Notes under the pieces: model-generated | Told to the model about the DNA's origin: nothing | The model's database searches: none | The model's input: the letters and a program-made list of their open reading frames with translations, nothing else | Part shown: positions 25,597 to 34,412 of the stretch, one piece after another | Layout of the letters: the number at the start of each line of letters is the position of its first letter | How positions within the stretch are numbered: position 1 is the first letter of the stretch | Made by a program: the position numbers and the translations under genes | From: Hyphomicrobiales bacterium | GTDB taxonomy: Bacteria; Pseudomonadota; Alphaproteobacteria; Rhizobiales; Rhizobiaceae | Assembly (NCBI GenBank): GCA_900466575.1 | Contig: UBMP01000009.1 | Location: forward strand, 186,001-250,000 | Length of the DNA: 64,000 nt | Reading direction: 5' to 3'

Positions 25597-28113
25597 TCAG
25601 ACGCTTCGCAGGACCGCAAAATATCGGCCCGCAAAGCTCCGGCCCACGTTCAGGGTGGCACTTGTTTCGTAGGCATCGCCGCTGCAAATATCCTCGAAGC
25701 GCCGGTCGCTGAGGACTTCCGGCAGCACGATGTCTGTCTGCTTCCAATAGTCTGATTGCTGCTTGAAAATACCGTCCTGGAACGTCCCGAAGACGTTGCG
25801 CGCAGCTATGACAATGAGGGCATTGCCAGCGTGGATTCGAGCGAAGGCGAGGATGTTTTCGGAATGGGCGCCGGTTCCCGCCAGCGGTACATAGCAGCCG
25901 TTGCGGAAAAGAGCCGGGTTCTGTTTACGCAGGCCGAGAAGCGCGGATATGACACTTTGTTTCAGCTGTGCCGTCTCGCCTCCGTCCGCCTCCGCGCGCC
26001 CCGCCCCATGCCTTTCAGTCAGCATTGCCTGCAGGCCTTTGAAATCCGGTTCGCGCCGATTATCCGGATCGACAAGGCTGAGGTCCCACCCCTCGCTGCC
26101 CTGATAGATATCCGGAACTCCCGGAGCGGCCAGTTTGACAATCGTCTGGGTCAGACTGTTCACCTGACCGGCGGTGATGAAGGGTCGAAGGGTTTGGACG
26201 AAGTCCGACAGAAACACGCTGTTATCGGGTGCGAGTAGATGGCGGACAAAATCGGCGACGGCCTCTTCATAAGGTTGGTTGACGTCGCTCCAGTTTGTCC
26301 TGAGCTTCGCTTCGCGAAGCGCCTTCTCCGCATATGCGAGAACGCGCTGCTCCAGCGATTCCAGTTGGTCCCGATCGTCGGGTCGAAGGTCGTGAGGCCA
26401 TGCTCCGGCCAATGCCTGGTAGAGCATCCACTCCACGGCCGGCTCCGGGGCTGCGCCATCGGCCAGATGAATAATCGCGGACGCGTTCATGTCGTGCCAG
26501 CGGTTGACGGCGTCGAGCCAGAGATCCGGCGCCTCGCTCAGGACGAACAGGCGAGCGCGAGCATCTTCGCCGCGTTTGGTGTCGTGCGTGGATGTCGCCG
26601 ACAGCGCATCCGGTTGCCGTTCGAGGCGGATCCGCATTTCGTCGTGGAAGTGCTCTAGCGCAAACGTGCCCGGTAGCGGCTCGGCACCAACCTCATTCAG
26701 AGAAAGCAGAACCTGTTGCCGGAAGAAGAGCGTGTCTTCCACCGACTTGGCCATGAGCGGGCCGGTCAATTGCTGGAAGCGGATGCGGAACTCGCCCGCG
26801 AGATCTGCGGCCTGCGCCGGGATTTGGCCGAGCAGAATGTTCTCCAGGAATCCCAAATCCTCCGCCGGTGGGGCGTTCGGCCCCTGGCGCACCGTGGTCA
26901 GGACGTCGCGCAACATGGCCCCACTGTCTGACGGCATGCCGTCCATCGCGCCATAGGTCCGGTAGACCGGAAAGGCAACCAGCAATTCGCGAAGAGCTGA
27001 CCTGAGCGTTTCTTCGGAGCGTTGCGGCTCCCCGAGTGCATCCTGTTGAATGCGTAACGCAAGCCGCAGCAGGTTCTCGACCTCGCCGGCAAAATTGTGA
27101 TCGGCCATCTGGAGCTTGGCGGACCGCAATTCCGCCTCCATGTCGAGAGGCCTGCCTGTGAACGCTTCGTATCCGGCCCGCAGGATGTCAAGCTTGTCCG
27201 CCCCCACCAATGAGTTGCTTAAGGCGGCGATGAACTCGTAGCCGGTCGTGCCTGCAATCGGCCAGTCGGCGGGAATCTGTTCACCCCGCCCGACAATCTT
27301 CTCCACAAGGATGTAGCAATCGGGACCCGTGGCTTCCCGCAGACGCTCCAGATACGCTTTCGGATCAGCAAGGCCATCCACATGGTCGACGCGCAGACCG
27401 TCCACAACGCCCGCACGGACAAGTTCCAGGATCAGCCGGTGGGTTTCCTCGAACACCACCGGTTCTTCCACGCGAACCCCGACCAGCCCCGTAATCTCGA
27501 AGAAACGGCGATAGGAAAGCGCGCGATGCGCATCCTGCCAGTGCATCAGCCGGTACGGCTGCTGATCGTGCAGCCGGGCGATGTCGGCTTTGTCGGTCAT
27601 TTGCAGCGTTTCCGCCTCCCGCCCTTCATAGCTTGTTGCAACGAGGGGATAGAAGGTCTCGTAATAGGTAAGCGCCGGCTTGCCGGTCACCGGATCCGCC
27701 TTGACCGAAATTTCTCCCGCCTCAAGAGCGTTGGCGAAGGTGTCACCGAGTATTGGGAGCGTCAGCTTTTGCGACCAATCAATATCGAAATGCCGGGCAT
27801 AGCGGCTTCTTTCGCCGTTTTCGACAACGTCTCGCCACCAGGGGTTTTCAAGCGAGGCGGCCATGTGGTTCGGTACGATATCCAGAACAAGGCCGAGTTC
27901 CGCCTCTTTCAAAGCCTTGGCGAGCCTGTCGAACCCTTTCCGACCACCGATCGAGGGGTCAATCGCATTCGCGTCGGTGATGTCGTAGCCGTGCGTGGAG
28001 CTCGCAGTCGCCGAGAAAATCGGGGAGGCGTAAAGATGGCTGATGCCGAGTTGCTTGAGATAAGGAACGAGATCGACGGCTCGATCAAAGGTCATGCCGT
28101 TGCGGAACTGCAA
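25597..28113 (-). CDS. treY: Malto-oligosyltrehalose synthase TreY
   Basis: 838-residue GH13 enzyme that rearranges the reducing-end linkage of malto-oligosaccharides to a trehalose bond. Conserved regions include GISHLYASPIFSATASSTHGYD, LVLDIVPNHMA, the nucleophile in GLRVDHVDGL, the acid/base Glu in ILVEKIVGRGE and the third Asp in STHDTKRGEDARARL, so the catalytic centre is intact. There is no ATG at the expected start. TTG 28113 opens the conserved part, but the family N-terminus (PTSTYRLQFRNG) begins further upstream in the same frame, where only CTG 28140 (GAGGA 7 nt before it) can serve; a stop lies just beyond. The usual partner treZ is absent. Confidence 0.88.
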   Translation of the reverse strand: MQFRNGMTFDRAVDLVPYLKQLGISHLYASPIFSATASSTHGYDITDANAIDPSIGGRKGFDRLAKALKEAELGLVLDIVPNHMAASLENPWWRDVVENGERSRYARHFDIDWSQKLTLPILGDTFANALEAGEISVKADPVTGKPALTYYETFYPLVATSYEGREAETLQMTDKADIARLHDQQPYRLMHWQDAHRALSYRRFFEITGLVGVRVEEPVVFEETHRLILELVRAGVVDGLRVDHVDGLADPKAYLERLREATGPDCYILVEKIVGRGEQIPADWPIAGTTGYEFIAALSNSLVGADKLDILRAGYEAFTGRPLDMEAELRSAKLQMADHNFAGEVENLLRLALRIQQDALGEPQRSEETLRSALRELLVAFPVYRTYGAMDGMPSDSGAMLRDVLTTVRQGPNAPPAEDLGFLENILLGQIPAQAADLAGEFRIRFQQLTGPLMAKSVEDTLFFRQQVLLSLNEVGAEPLPGTFALEHFHDEMRIRLERQPDALSATSTHDTKRGEDARARLFVLSEAPDLWLDAVNRWHDMNASAIIHLADGAAPEPAVEWMLYQALAGAWPHDLRPDDRDQLESLEQRVLAYAEKALREAKLRTNWSDVNQPYEEAVADFVRHLLAPDNSVFLSDFVQTLRPFITAGQVNSLTQTIVKLAAPGVPDIYQGSEGWDLSLVDPDNRREPDFKGLQAMLTERHGAGRAEADGGETAQLKQSVISALLGLRKQNPALFRNGCYVPLAGTGAHSENILAFARIHAGNALIVIAARNVFGTFQDGIFKQQSDYWKQTDIVLPEVLSDRRFEDICSGDAYETSATLNVGRSFAGRYFAVLRSV

Positions 28114-28140
28114 ACGATAAGTGGAGGTCGGAGGGCTCAG

Positions 28141-28580
28141 GAAATTGTCCTCGAGAAGGAAATGAGGCCGATATTGGCCGGCTCATGACGTTGATGCGAC
28201 CTCCCAATAACCTGTGCCGTTGCTCATTGTTCCAGCGAAAGCCTTCGGTGGCCTCCCAAAACAGATCAGCGCTAATTGCGTTCTCGGCGAGGGTGTCCCG
28301 AGGCCCTAAAGGGCAGAGAGCGCCGCTATCTGTTTTTGCATGTCGCCGGGGTGCGCAGCGGCCATATCGAGCGGCTGAGTTTTGGCCGCACCTCGCCTCA
28401 GGTCGCCGCAACGTCGTGGCTATCGCCGCCGCAAGCGGTCTCCGCCAACATTTGCGCGAGAACGCAGCATCTTGTTCAGCCCCACGTCCAGCATCATGGA
28501 TCAATCACGAATTTATGACTTGCGGTTCGGGGTCAGGTGTCAACTGTTGGTCAAGGTTTCCAACGGAGAGTTTGACGAAA
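28141..28580. other. 440-bp region without a recognised gene
   Basis: Between the 5' end of treY and the SnoaL-like gene. Several frames stay open on both strands (for example minus 28085-28504 and plus 28185 onward), but none has a ribosome-binding site or a protein family that can be recognised. An eroded gene end upstream of treY, such as the missing treZ, is possible but not shown. Confidence 0.5.
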
Positions 28581-29033
28581 ATGAAAATGAAAATATCTAT
28601 GGCGCTCCTGTCGATGCTCGCTCTTGCGGGGCCGGCGTTCGCGGAGCGGGCGTATTCGCCGGAAGAGCAAAAGAACAAGGAAATCGTTCTCGATTTCTAT
28701 GAGAAAGCGTTGAACAAAAAGGATTTCGCCGCCGCTTCGAAATATCTGGGCAAATATATTCAGCACAACCCCACTGCGGAAGACGGGCCGGAAGGCCTGA
28801 AGAAATTTCTCGCGTTTCTTGCCAAGTCGTTTCCAGACTCGAAGAGCGAAATCACGAATGCCATGGTTGACGGCGACTACGTGATCCTTCGCGTACATTC
28901 CGTTCGCACGCCCGGCGAAAGAGGTAACGCGATCGTCGATATTTTCCGGCTCTCAAACGGGAAAATCGAGGAACATTGGGATTCCGTTCAGCCCATCCCC
29001 GAAAAATCCGCAAACAGCAACACGATGTTCTAA
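28581..29033 (+). CDS. Secreted SnoaL/NTF2-like protein
   Basis: 150-residue protein with a short signal peptide (MKMKISMALLSMLALAGPAFA, cleaved after AFA). A SnoaL/NTF2-like cone domain follows: NKEIVLDFYEKALNKKDF, YIQHNPTAEDGPEGLKKFL and a terminal DIFRLSNGKIEEHWDSVQ, the typical closing strand of the fold. The family includes small-molecule cyclases, isomerases and binding proteins; secreted forms are mostly uncharacterised. ATG 28581 and 28587 are both possible starts. It converges on the aldehyde dehydrogenase gene. Confidence 0.82.
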   Translation: MKMKISMALLSMLALAGPAFAERAYSPEEQKNKEIVLDFYEKALNKKDFAAASKYLGKYIQHNPTAEDGPEGLKKFLAFLAKSFPDSKSEITNAMVDGDYVILRVHSVRTPGERGNAIVDIFRLSNGKIEEHWDSVQPIPEKSANSNTMF

Positions 29034-29218
29034 AACCTTCGGGTTTAGCTCCAGACGATCCGCGATCGTTGCTGCCCCGTTAGCTCTATCATGCCGCCTC
29101 GAAGAAGGTCGCGAGCGGCCAATCCCTTCAAGAACGGTCGGGGAGATAAGAACCAGGGAAAGCAGGCCGAGCAGAGGCCTGCAGATTGGTGTTCTGCATG
29201 AGTCTCGCAGCCAAAGCG

Positions 29219-30694
29219 TTACGTGATATACCAGCCCCACCGCTCACGGTGGTTGAACGTGGTGATCTGTTTCGTTTCGAGGTAATTCGCGAGGCCCCAC
29301 CTGCCGAGCTCGCGGCCGATACCCGACTTCTTGTAGCCGCCCCAGGGCGCCTCGGTGAAAGTAGGCTGCGAGCAGTTGATCCAGACGATACCGGCCCTGA
29401 AGGCCCGCGCGATGCGCTCGCATCGGTCGAGATCGTCCGACATAACGGCAGCGGCGAGGCCGAAGGGCGAGTCATTGGCGAGGCGGATCGCCTCTGCTTC
29501 ATCCTTGAACGGGCGCACGCAGACGACCGGGCCAAAGATTTCCTCGCGCCAAACGAGGTTATCATCATCCATATCGGTCAGAATGGTCGGCTCAAGGAAA
29601 TAGCCGGCGTCCAGTCCCGCCGGACGCCTGCCGCCGTGGACGACCGTTGCGCCGGCTGCAACGCCCTTCTCGATCATGCCGAGAATCTTGGCATGTTGAG
29701 TTTCGGATATCAGCGGGCCGAGCTTGACGCCGTCCTCCATACCGTTGCCGATGCGGATCTTCGCTGCTTCCGCGACCAGCCGCTCCATCAGGCGGGGATA
29801 GAGACTTTCCTCGACCAGCACACGCGAGGTGGCCGAGCAGACCTGGCCCTGGTTCCAGAATATGCCGAACATGATCCATTCGACGGCCTTCTCGATGTCG
29901 CTGTCTGCGAACACCACGAAGGGGGACTTGCCACCGAGTTCGAGGCTGATGTTCTTGATGTCTGCCGCAGCCATCTGCATGATGCGCGAACCCGTGGGCA
30001 CGGAGCCCGTGAAGGCGAGCTTGTCGACATCGGGATGCTGTGCGAGCCGCTGGCCCGCATCGCTGCCGAAGCCGGGCACGACGTTCAGAACCCCTTCGGG
30101 AAGCCCAACCTCTTCGCAGATCGCGGCAAGCTCCAGGGCCGTCAGCGGTGTCAGTTCCGAAGGCTTGAGCACCATGGTGCAGCCGGCGGCGAGAGCTGGC
30201 GCGACCTTCCAGGCCGCCATCAGCAGCGGATAGTTCCACGGAATGATGGCACCGGCGACGCCGATCGGCTCGCGCACCACCTTGCTCTGGAAGCGGGCGT
30301 CCTGGAGCGGGATGATTTCGCCCTGATCTCCGTCCATTTCCTCAGTCAGACCGGCATAGAAGGCGAAGCAGCCGGCGGCGTCTTCCATGTCCCAGACCGC
30401 TTCGGGGAGCGGCTTGCCATTGTCCCGCACCTCGATAAGCCCGAGCCGGTCCTTGTCCGCCAGAATGCGGTCGGCAATGGCGCGGAGATAGCGGGCGCGC
30501 TCGTGCCCCGAGAGCCGAGGCCAAGGACCTTTGTCGAAGGCGCGGCGGGCTGCGGCGACGGCCTGATCGATATCGGCGGCGGTGCCAAGCGGTGCCTGTG
30601 CAAAGACCTCGCCCGTTGCGGGATCGCATACTTCGAACCGGCCCCTTGCCGCCGGGGCCGTCCACTGGCCGTTGATAAAGAGCATATCACGCAT
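29219..30694 (-). CDS. NAD(P)+-dependent aldehyde dehydrogenase (betaine-aldehyde type) 1
   Basis: 491-residue ALDH with the cofactor-binding region IIPWNYPLLMAAWKVAPALAAG, GFTGS-like AFTGSVPTGS, the general base Glu in SLELGGKSP, catalytic Cys286 in NQGQVCSATS and the closing GGYKKSGIGRELG. It would oxidise an aldehyde, possibly an aminoaldehyde, to the acid. The ATG at 30694 has GGAGGGG upstream and overlaps the glycosyltransferase stop by 8 bp. It is the last gene of a leftward operon with a GntR regulator and a glycosyltransferase, opposite the polyamine-type transporter operon that encodes a second ALDH. Confidence 0.92.
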   Translation of the reverse strand: MRDMLFINGQWTAPAARGRFEVCDPATGEVFAQAPLGTAADIDQAVAAARRAFDKGPWPRLSGHERARYLRAIADRILADKDRLGLIEVRDNGKPLPEAVWDMEDAAGCFAFYAGLTEEMDGDQGEIIPLQDARFQSKVVREPIGVAGAIIPWNYPLLMAAWKVAPALAAGCTMVLKPSELTPLTALELAAICEEVGLPEGVLNVVPGFGSDAGQRLAQHPDVDKLAFTGSVPTGSRIMQMAAADIKNISLELGGKSPFVVFADSDIEKAVEWIMFGIFWNQGQVCSATSRVLVEESLYPRLMERLVAEAAKIRIGNGMEDGVKLGPLISETQHAKILGMIEKGVAAGATVVHGGRRPAGLDAGYFLEPTILTDMDDDNLVWREEIFGPVVCVRPFKDEAEAIRLANDSPFGLAAAVMSDDLDRCERIARAFRAGIVWINCSQPTFTEAPWGGYKKSGIGRELGRWGLANYLETKQITTFNHRERWGWYIT

Positions 30695-32018
30695 TGGTTT
30701 CCCCTCCACGCCTGGATGTCGTCTTTCTCGCTGCGGCTTGGTCGGGCTTTGCCTTTGCCACCTGCAGGATCTTTTCTGCGGCAAGGTGCGCGCCCGCATG
30801 GGCCTGCATCTGTAGGGCATTGGCTTTCAGGCGCTGTTGCATGCCGGTGTCACCGAGCAGCCCTTCGATTGCGCCGGCGAGATCGGCAGGCTGCCAATCG
30901 TAGCGCGGCAGCGAGCGCCCGACGCCGGTCTCGGCGGCGCGCCGCGCATTGTCATGGCCATCCCAGCAATAGGGCATGACCAGCGACGGCACGCCAAAAT
31001 AAAGCGCCTCGCAGAAACTGTTGTTGCCGCCGTGATGGATGAACAGGCTCGCCTTCTCGACCACCGAGGATTGCGGAAACCAGCCGTCGACGAAAACATT
31101 GTCCGGCACGGCGGTGTATTCGTCGCGCCATTGGCCGACATTGACCAGGAAACGATAGGGCAGGCCGGCGAAAACGTCGATCATCTGCTTGACCAGCGAG
31201 ACGTCCATGGCGCCGAGGGAGCCGAAACTGGTGAGAACCAGCGGCCCGTCATTGTGGGCGGCGAAGACCGGGGGCTGGTATTCGCCCTCCTGCCGCACGC
31301 AGCCATTCAGATAGACGAAGCGTGCGGGATCGAGCGGTTTTCTCCTGTCGTAGCGAATGATGTCGGGCGCGAGCAGCAGGTTGAGATGCGGGGAGGGACC
31401 GAGGAAAAGCGGTGCCGGCGGCGGCTTGAGACCACATTCCGTCATCATCGCCGAGAAGCGCTTGTGCGCCGGCGCCGTCACGTGCGCGTATTCGTGCATG
31501 AAGGCGTCCCAGTCGGCGCTTTTCTCGGCGCTCAGCCCTGAGAGATAGGGTGGAACATTGGCATCGGGGATTTCGGTTTCCGCACAGGAGACGATACGCA
31601 CCCAGGGAACGCCCGCATTGGCGATGGCGGGAAACATGACCACGTTGTCGAGAACGATCGCATCGGGCTTCAGACGGTTCAGCAATTGCCGCAGGGGTTG
31701 CTCGACCGCGAGCGCCGTTTCCACGATCGCGTCCCAGGTCGGGCGCACATAGCTTTCAAGCTGTGCGTAGGGCGATTGTTTGAACGCGTCCTGGTGCCGG
31801 TTGATGAACTCGTTCCAGTCGGTCTTGCCGCCCAGTGCCTCGTCGGAGAGGTGATATTCCGGAAAGCCGTATTCTGCGAAAACGTCGCTAAAGCCGGGGT
31901 GACAGATAAACACCGGCCTTGAGCCCATCGACCTCAGTTGCTGGGCGATGCCCACGCAGTTCAGCGCGGCGCCGTAGCTGGCTTCGGGAAAGAAGGCGAT
32001 CGTCTTTTCTTGTGTCAT
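30687..32018 (-). CDS. GT1-like (UDP-glycosyltransferase fold) protein 1
   Basis: 443-residue GT-B-fold protein, clearly paralogous to the product of 37165-38451. The C-terminal domain has a PSPG-like donor site: DGWFPQSSVVEKASLFIHHGGNN, then EALYFGVPSLVMPYCWDGHDNA. The N-terminal domain starts KTIAFFPEASYGAALNCVGIAQ, where sugar-acceptor GT1 enzymes have a G-H pair holding the catalytic histidine; no His is present here. It would use a nucleotide sugar on a small acceptor, or act as a binding protein. It lies 12 bp after the GntR gene and overlaps the ALDH gene, an unusual place for a glycosyltransferase. The basic C-terminal tail is about 20 residues longer than in the paralogue. Confidence 0.82.
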   Translation of the reverse strand: MTQEKTIAFFPEASYGAALNCVGIAQQLRSMGSRPVFICHPGFSDVFAEYGFPEYHLSDEALGGKTDWNEFINRHQDAFKQSPYAQLESYVRPTWDAIVETALAVEQPLRQLLNRLKPDAIVLDNVVMFPAIANAGVPWVRIVSCAETEIPDANVPPYLSGLSAEKSADWDAFMHEYAHVTAPAHKRFSAMMTECGLKPPPAPLFLGPSPHLNLLLAPDIIRYDRRKPLDPARFVYLNGCVRQEGEYQPPVFAAHNDGPLVLTSFGSLGAMDVSLVKQMIDVFAGLPYRFLVNVGQWRDEYTAVPDNVFVDGWFPQSSVVEKASLFIHHGGNNSFCEALYFGVPSLVMPYCWDGHDNARRAAETGVGRSLPRYDWQPADLAGAIEGLLGDTGMQQRLKANALQMQAHAGAHLAAEKILQVAKAKPDQAAARKTTSRRGGETNA

Positions 32019-32030
32019 GTCGCCCCTGGC

Positions 32031-32993
32031 TCAGCGCGTTGTCATCTTGAGGGAGGGCGGAACGCCGCGACCGGCGAGACGCGGGCGCACCGCCTGCGAA
32101 AGCTGAATATGCACGCGCATCAGGTCAGCGGCCAGGGTCATCTGGCCCCGCTCGATTTGTTCGAGGATCTGGATATGTTCGGTGTTCGACTGCATCAGCC
32201 TGAACGTGCCGGGATGAACGTTGGTGGGCAGCGCGAAGCGCCTCGTGTGATGGCTGATCAGCGCCTCTGCCACGAAAGGGTTGCCGCAGCACTTGGCGAT
32301 CAGGATATGGAAATCCATATCGGTGCGCTGGAAGAGCCGGCGGTCGAAATTCGTTTCGTCCATGGCGCGGAGCGCCAGCATGGACTGGCGCAGCGACAGG
32401 ATCGCCGTCGTATCGCGCTTGAAGTCGGGCATGGTCAGCGCCAGGGGCTCCATCGCCAGGCGAAATTCGTAACTCTTGGCACCGCTGTCGGCATTGACGG
32501 TAAACTGCTTCAGGAGCCATTGCTGCCCGGCGCCGCGCTCGGCGAGGTTCTCTTCGGACAGTTTCATTAGGGAATTTTGTACCGCCAGACGCGTCACGCC
32601 ATAGCGTCGCTGCAGCGACGCGACGGTTTGTGTATCGCTGATCCGTGCCGCGGCGAGGTCGCGCAGGATTGCGGCGCGCACATCGTCCTCGGGTGTCGCA
32701 TCGCTGCTGTCATCGAGCCGGACTGCTTTGACGGGATCAATCGCGAAGCGATAGCTGCCGTCGGCGTCGCGCAGCAATATTCCCCGTTCCGCCAGCACCT
32801 GAAACGCCTTTCTGACCGGCGTTCGCGAAACATTGCAGATATTTGCGATCGCCTGTTCGGCCAGGCGTTCGCCTTCCGTCATGGCGCGCTCATTGGCCGC
32901 TTCCAGTATTTTTTGCGCCAATTCCACATGGCGGCGATTGGCTTTTTTGGGCTCTTTGAGCATGCCTGTTTCACCCTCTATGCCTTGTTTCAT
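32031..32993 (-). CDS. GntR/FCD-type regulator with two winged-helix segments
   Basis: 320-residue regulator, longer than usual. A first GntR-type winged helix (about 22-85) contains EQAIANICNVSRTPVRKAFQVLAERGIL. A second helix-turn-helix-like segment (about 95-155) contains TVASLQRRYGVTRLAVQNSLMKLSEENL and a GQQWLL wing. An FCD-like helical domain follows, with MDFHILIAKCCGN. The duplicated DNA-binding part is uncommon. It is the first gene of the leftward glycosyltransferase-ALDH operon and divergent to the polyamine-type transporter operon, so it probably controls both. ATG 32963 is an alternative start. Confidence 0.82.
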   Translation of the reverse strand: MKQGIEGETGMLKEPKKANRRHVELAQKILEAANERAMTEGERLAEQAIANICNVSRTPVRKAFQVLAERGILLRDADGSYRFAIDPVKAVRLDDSSDATPEDDVRAAILRDLAAARISDTQTVASLQRRYGVTRLAVQNSLMKLSEENLAERGAGQQWLLKQFTVNADSGAKSYEFRLAMEPLALTMPDFKRDTTAILSLRQSMLALRAMDETNFDRRLFQRTDMDFHILIAKCCGNPFVAEALISHHTRRFALPTNVHPGTFRLMQSNTEHIQILEQIERGQMTLAADLMRVHIQLSQAVRPRLAGRGVPPSLKMTTR

Positions 32994-33040
32994 AGCCTTC
33001 CCAGCCTTTGCATGGCAAGCGGCAATGGGCCGAATTTCGG

Positions 33041-33095
33041 AAAATGTACAATTTCTCTTCGAGTCTTGATTGACTTTTTTTCTGAAATAGTACCA
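33041..33095. promoter_or_regulatory. GTAC-centred sites in the divergent promoter region
   Basis: AAAATGTACAATTT (33041-33054) is nearly palindromic around TGTACA. A second GTAC (33090-33093, in GAAATAGTACCATC) follows 44 bp later, about four helical turns. TTGACT at 33070-33075 could be a -35 for the rightward operon, with the second site near its -10. The duplicated DNA-binding domain of the adjacent regulator makes paired sites plausible; binding is inferred. Confidence 0.4.
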
Positions 33096-33153
33096 TCAAT
33101 TACCAACAGACCGCAGAAGCGGCGATAGGTGGAACTGGAAAAAGGGGAGTTCA

Positions 33154-34218
33154 ATGTTTAACAGCAGGACGAATCGGCCACGTGTGGCCTCGGCAATGCA
33201 GGCTGCGGCGCTGGTCTTTGGCCTCGCCGGATCGGCATCCGCTGCCGATCTGACGATTTCGAACTGGGACGGTTACATGGCGAAGGATATCGCCGACCAG
33301 TTCAAGGCGGCGACGGGTCTGACGATCGACGTCGTCAACCACGCCACCAATGAAGAGATCATGGGCAAGCTGATGGCCAGCAAGGGCGCCGGTTATGACA
33401 TCGTCTTCGTCTCTTCGCCGTTTGCCGAGATCCTGAACAAGCAGGGACTGCTCGAACCGCTCGACCACAAGGCGATCCCGAACCTCGCCAATCTGTATCC
33501 GGAAGCGGTCAAGCTGGCCTACGATCCCGGCAATGCCTTCTCCGTTCCCTATACCTGGGGCACGACCGGCCTCTGCTATCGCACGGACCTCGTGAAGACG
33601 CCGGTCGACAGCTGGATGAACCTGTTGAAGCCAGACGAAAGCCTGCGCGGCAAGGTGACCATGCTGGCCACCGACCGCTGGCTGATGGCGGCCGGACTGC
33701 TGGCCAAGGGCTATTCGGTGAACGAGACCGATCCCGCCAAGATCGACGAAGCGAAGAAGCTGCTGATCGAGGCCAAGAAGTCGCTGCTCGCCTATGACGA
33801 CACGACTTTCTACTCCAAGCTCGTTTCCGGCGAGGCTTCGCTCGTGCATGCCTGGGATGGCTGGTGCAATTACGGCATCACCGACAACAAGAACATCACC
33901 TTCACCGTGCCGAAGGAAGGTTCCGACCTCTGGGTGGACACGATCGTCGTGTTGAAGAGCTCGGAGCACAAGGCGGATGCGATGAAGTTCATCAACTTCA
34001 TTCTCGACCCGAAGAACCACGCCTGGGCCGCGCAGAACATCCTCTACAAGGTACCCAACAAGCCTGCCATGGAAAGCCTCGATCCGGCGCTGATCAAGCA
34101 GTATCCGACCATGGGCACGCCCCCGGCTGAGCTTTCCAAGTATGAGCTTCTTCGCGACATCGGTCCCGCGATCAAGGACTACTCGCGCGCGGTCAGCGAG
34201 ATCAAGGCCGCCAACTGA
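33154..34218 (+). CDS. Polyamine-type ABC solute-binding protein (PotD/PotF-like)
   Basis: 354-residue periplasmic protein. The signal peptide (AALVFGLAGSASA) is cleaved before ADLTISNWDGYMA, the usual mature start of the spermidine/putrescine-binding family. Family blocks GYDIVFVSSPFAEILNKQGLLEPLD, VPYTWGTTGLCYRTD and LVHAWDGWC are present. The ligand is probably a cationic amine, although the family also binds opines and other organic cations. AAGGGGAG precedes the ATG. It is the first gene of a rightward operon running to 41747; stem-loops separate it from the permease genes. Confidence 0.9.
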   Translation: MFNSRTNRPRVASAMQAAALVFGLAGSASAADLTISNWDGYMAKDIADQFKAATGLTIDVVNHATNEEIMGKLMASKGAGYDIVFVSSPFAEILNKQGLLEPLDHKAIPNLANLYPEAVKLAYDPGNAFSVPYTWGTTGLCYRTDLVKTPVDSWMNLLKPDESLRGKVTMLATDRWLMAAGLLAKGYSVNETDPAKIDEAKKLLIEAKKSLLAYDDTTFYSKLVSGEASLVHAWDGWCNYGITDNKNITFTVPKEGSDLWVDTIVVLKSSEHKADAMKFINFILDPKNHAWAAQNILYKVPNKPAMESLDPALIKQYPTMGTPPAELSKYELLRDIGPAIKDYSRAVSEIKAAN

Positions 34219-34272
34219 CGGGTCCCGCCGGTCTCGAGCCTCCCAAGACGCAGCTCTCGCATACCGTCTGAA

Positions 34273-34305
34273 GCGCATCCCGCAGGTTCTGCCTGAAGGA
34301 TGCGC
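34273..34305 (+). promoter_or_regulatory. Stem-loop after the polyamine-type binding-protein gene
   Basis: GCGCATCC (34273-34280) pairs with GGATGCGC (34298-34305); an inner CAGG/CCTG pair lengthens the structure. It lies in the 194-bp gap before the permease genes and lacks a U-run. mRNA protection or partial termination behind the binding-protein gene is the likely role. Confidence 0.5.
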
Positions 34306-34357
34306 CCCGGCCCGGCTTTGCCTGCTGCAGGGACCGGCTGCTTGAGAAGAACATCAT

Positions 34358-34378
34358 CGGGGCAATCGCCTTGCCCCG
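34358..34378 (+). promoter_or_regulatory. Second stem-loop upstream of the PotB-like gene
   Basis: CGGGGCAA (34358-34365) pairs perfectly with TTGCCCCG (34371-34378) across a 5-nt loop. It sits about 35 nt before the permease ATG and may act with the preceding hairpin to set the ratio of binding protein to permease. Confidence 0.5.
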
Positions 34379-34412
34379 GTGGCGGTGTCAAACCCCTGAT
34401 GTATCGAAGCCC

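Noticed and set aside
28185-28580. Upstream extension of the SnoaL-like protein from the ATG at 28185
   Set aside because: A signal peptide begins at 28581; the upstream part is arginine-rich, without a domain, and would bury the signal peptide inside the protein.
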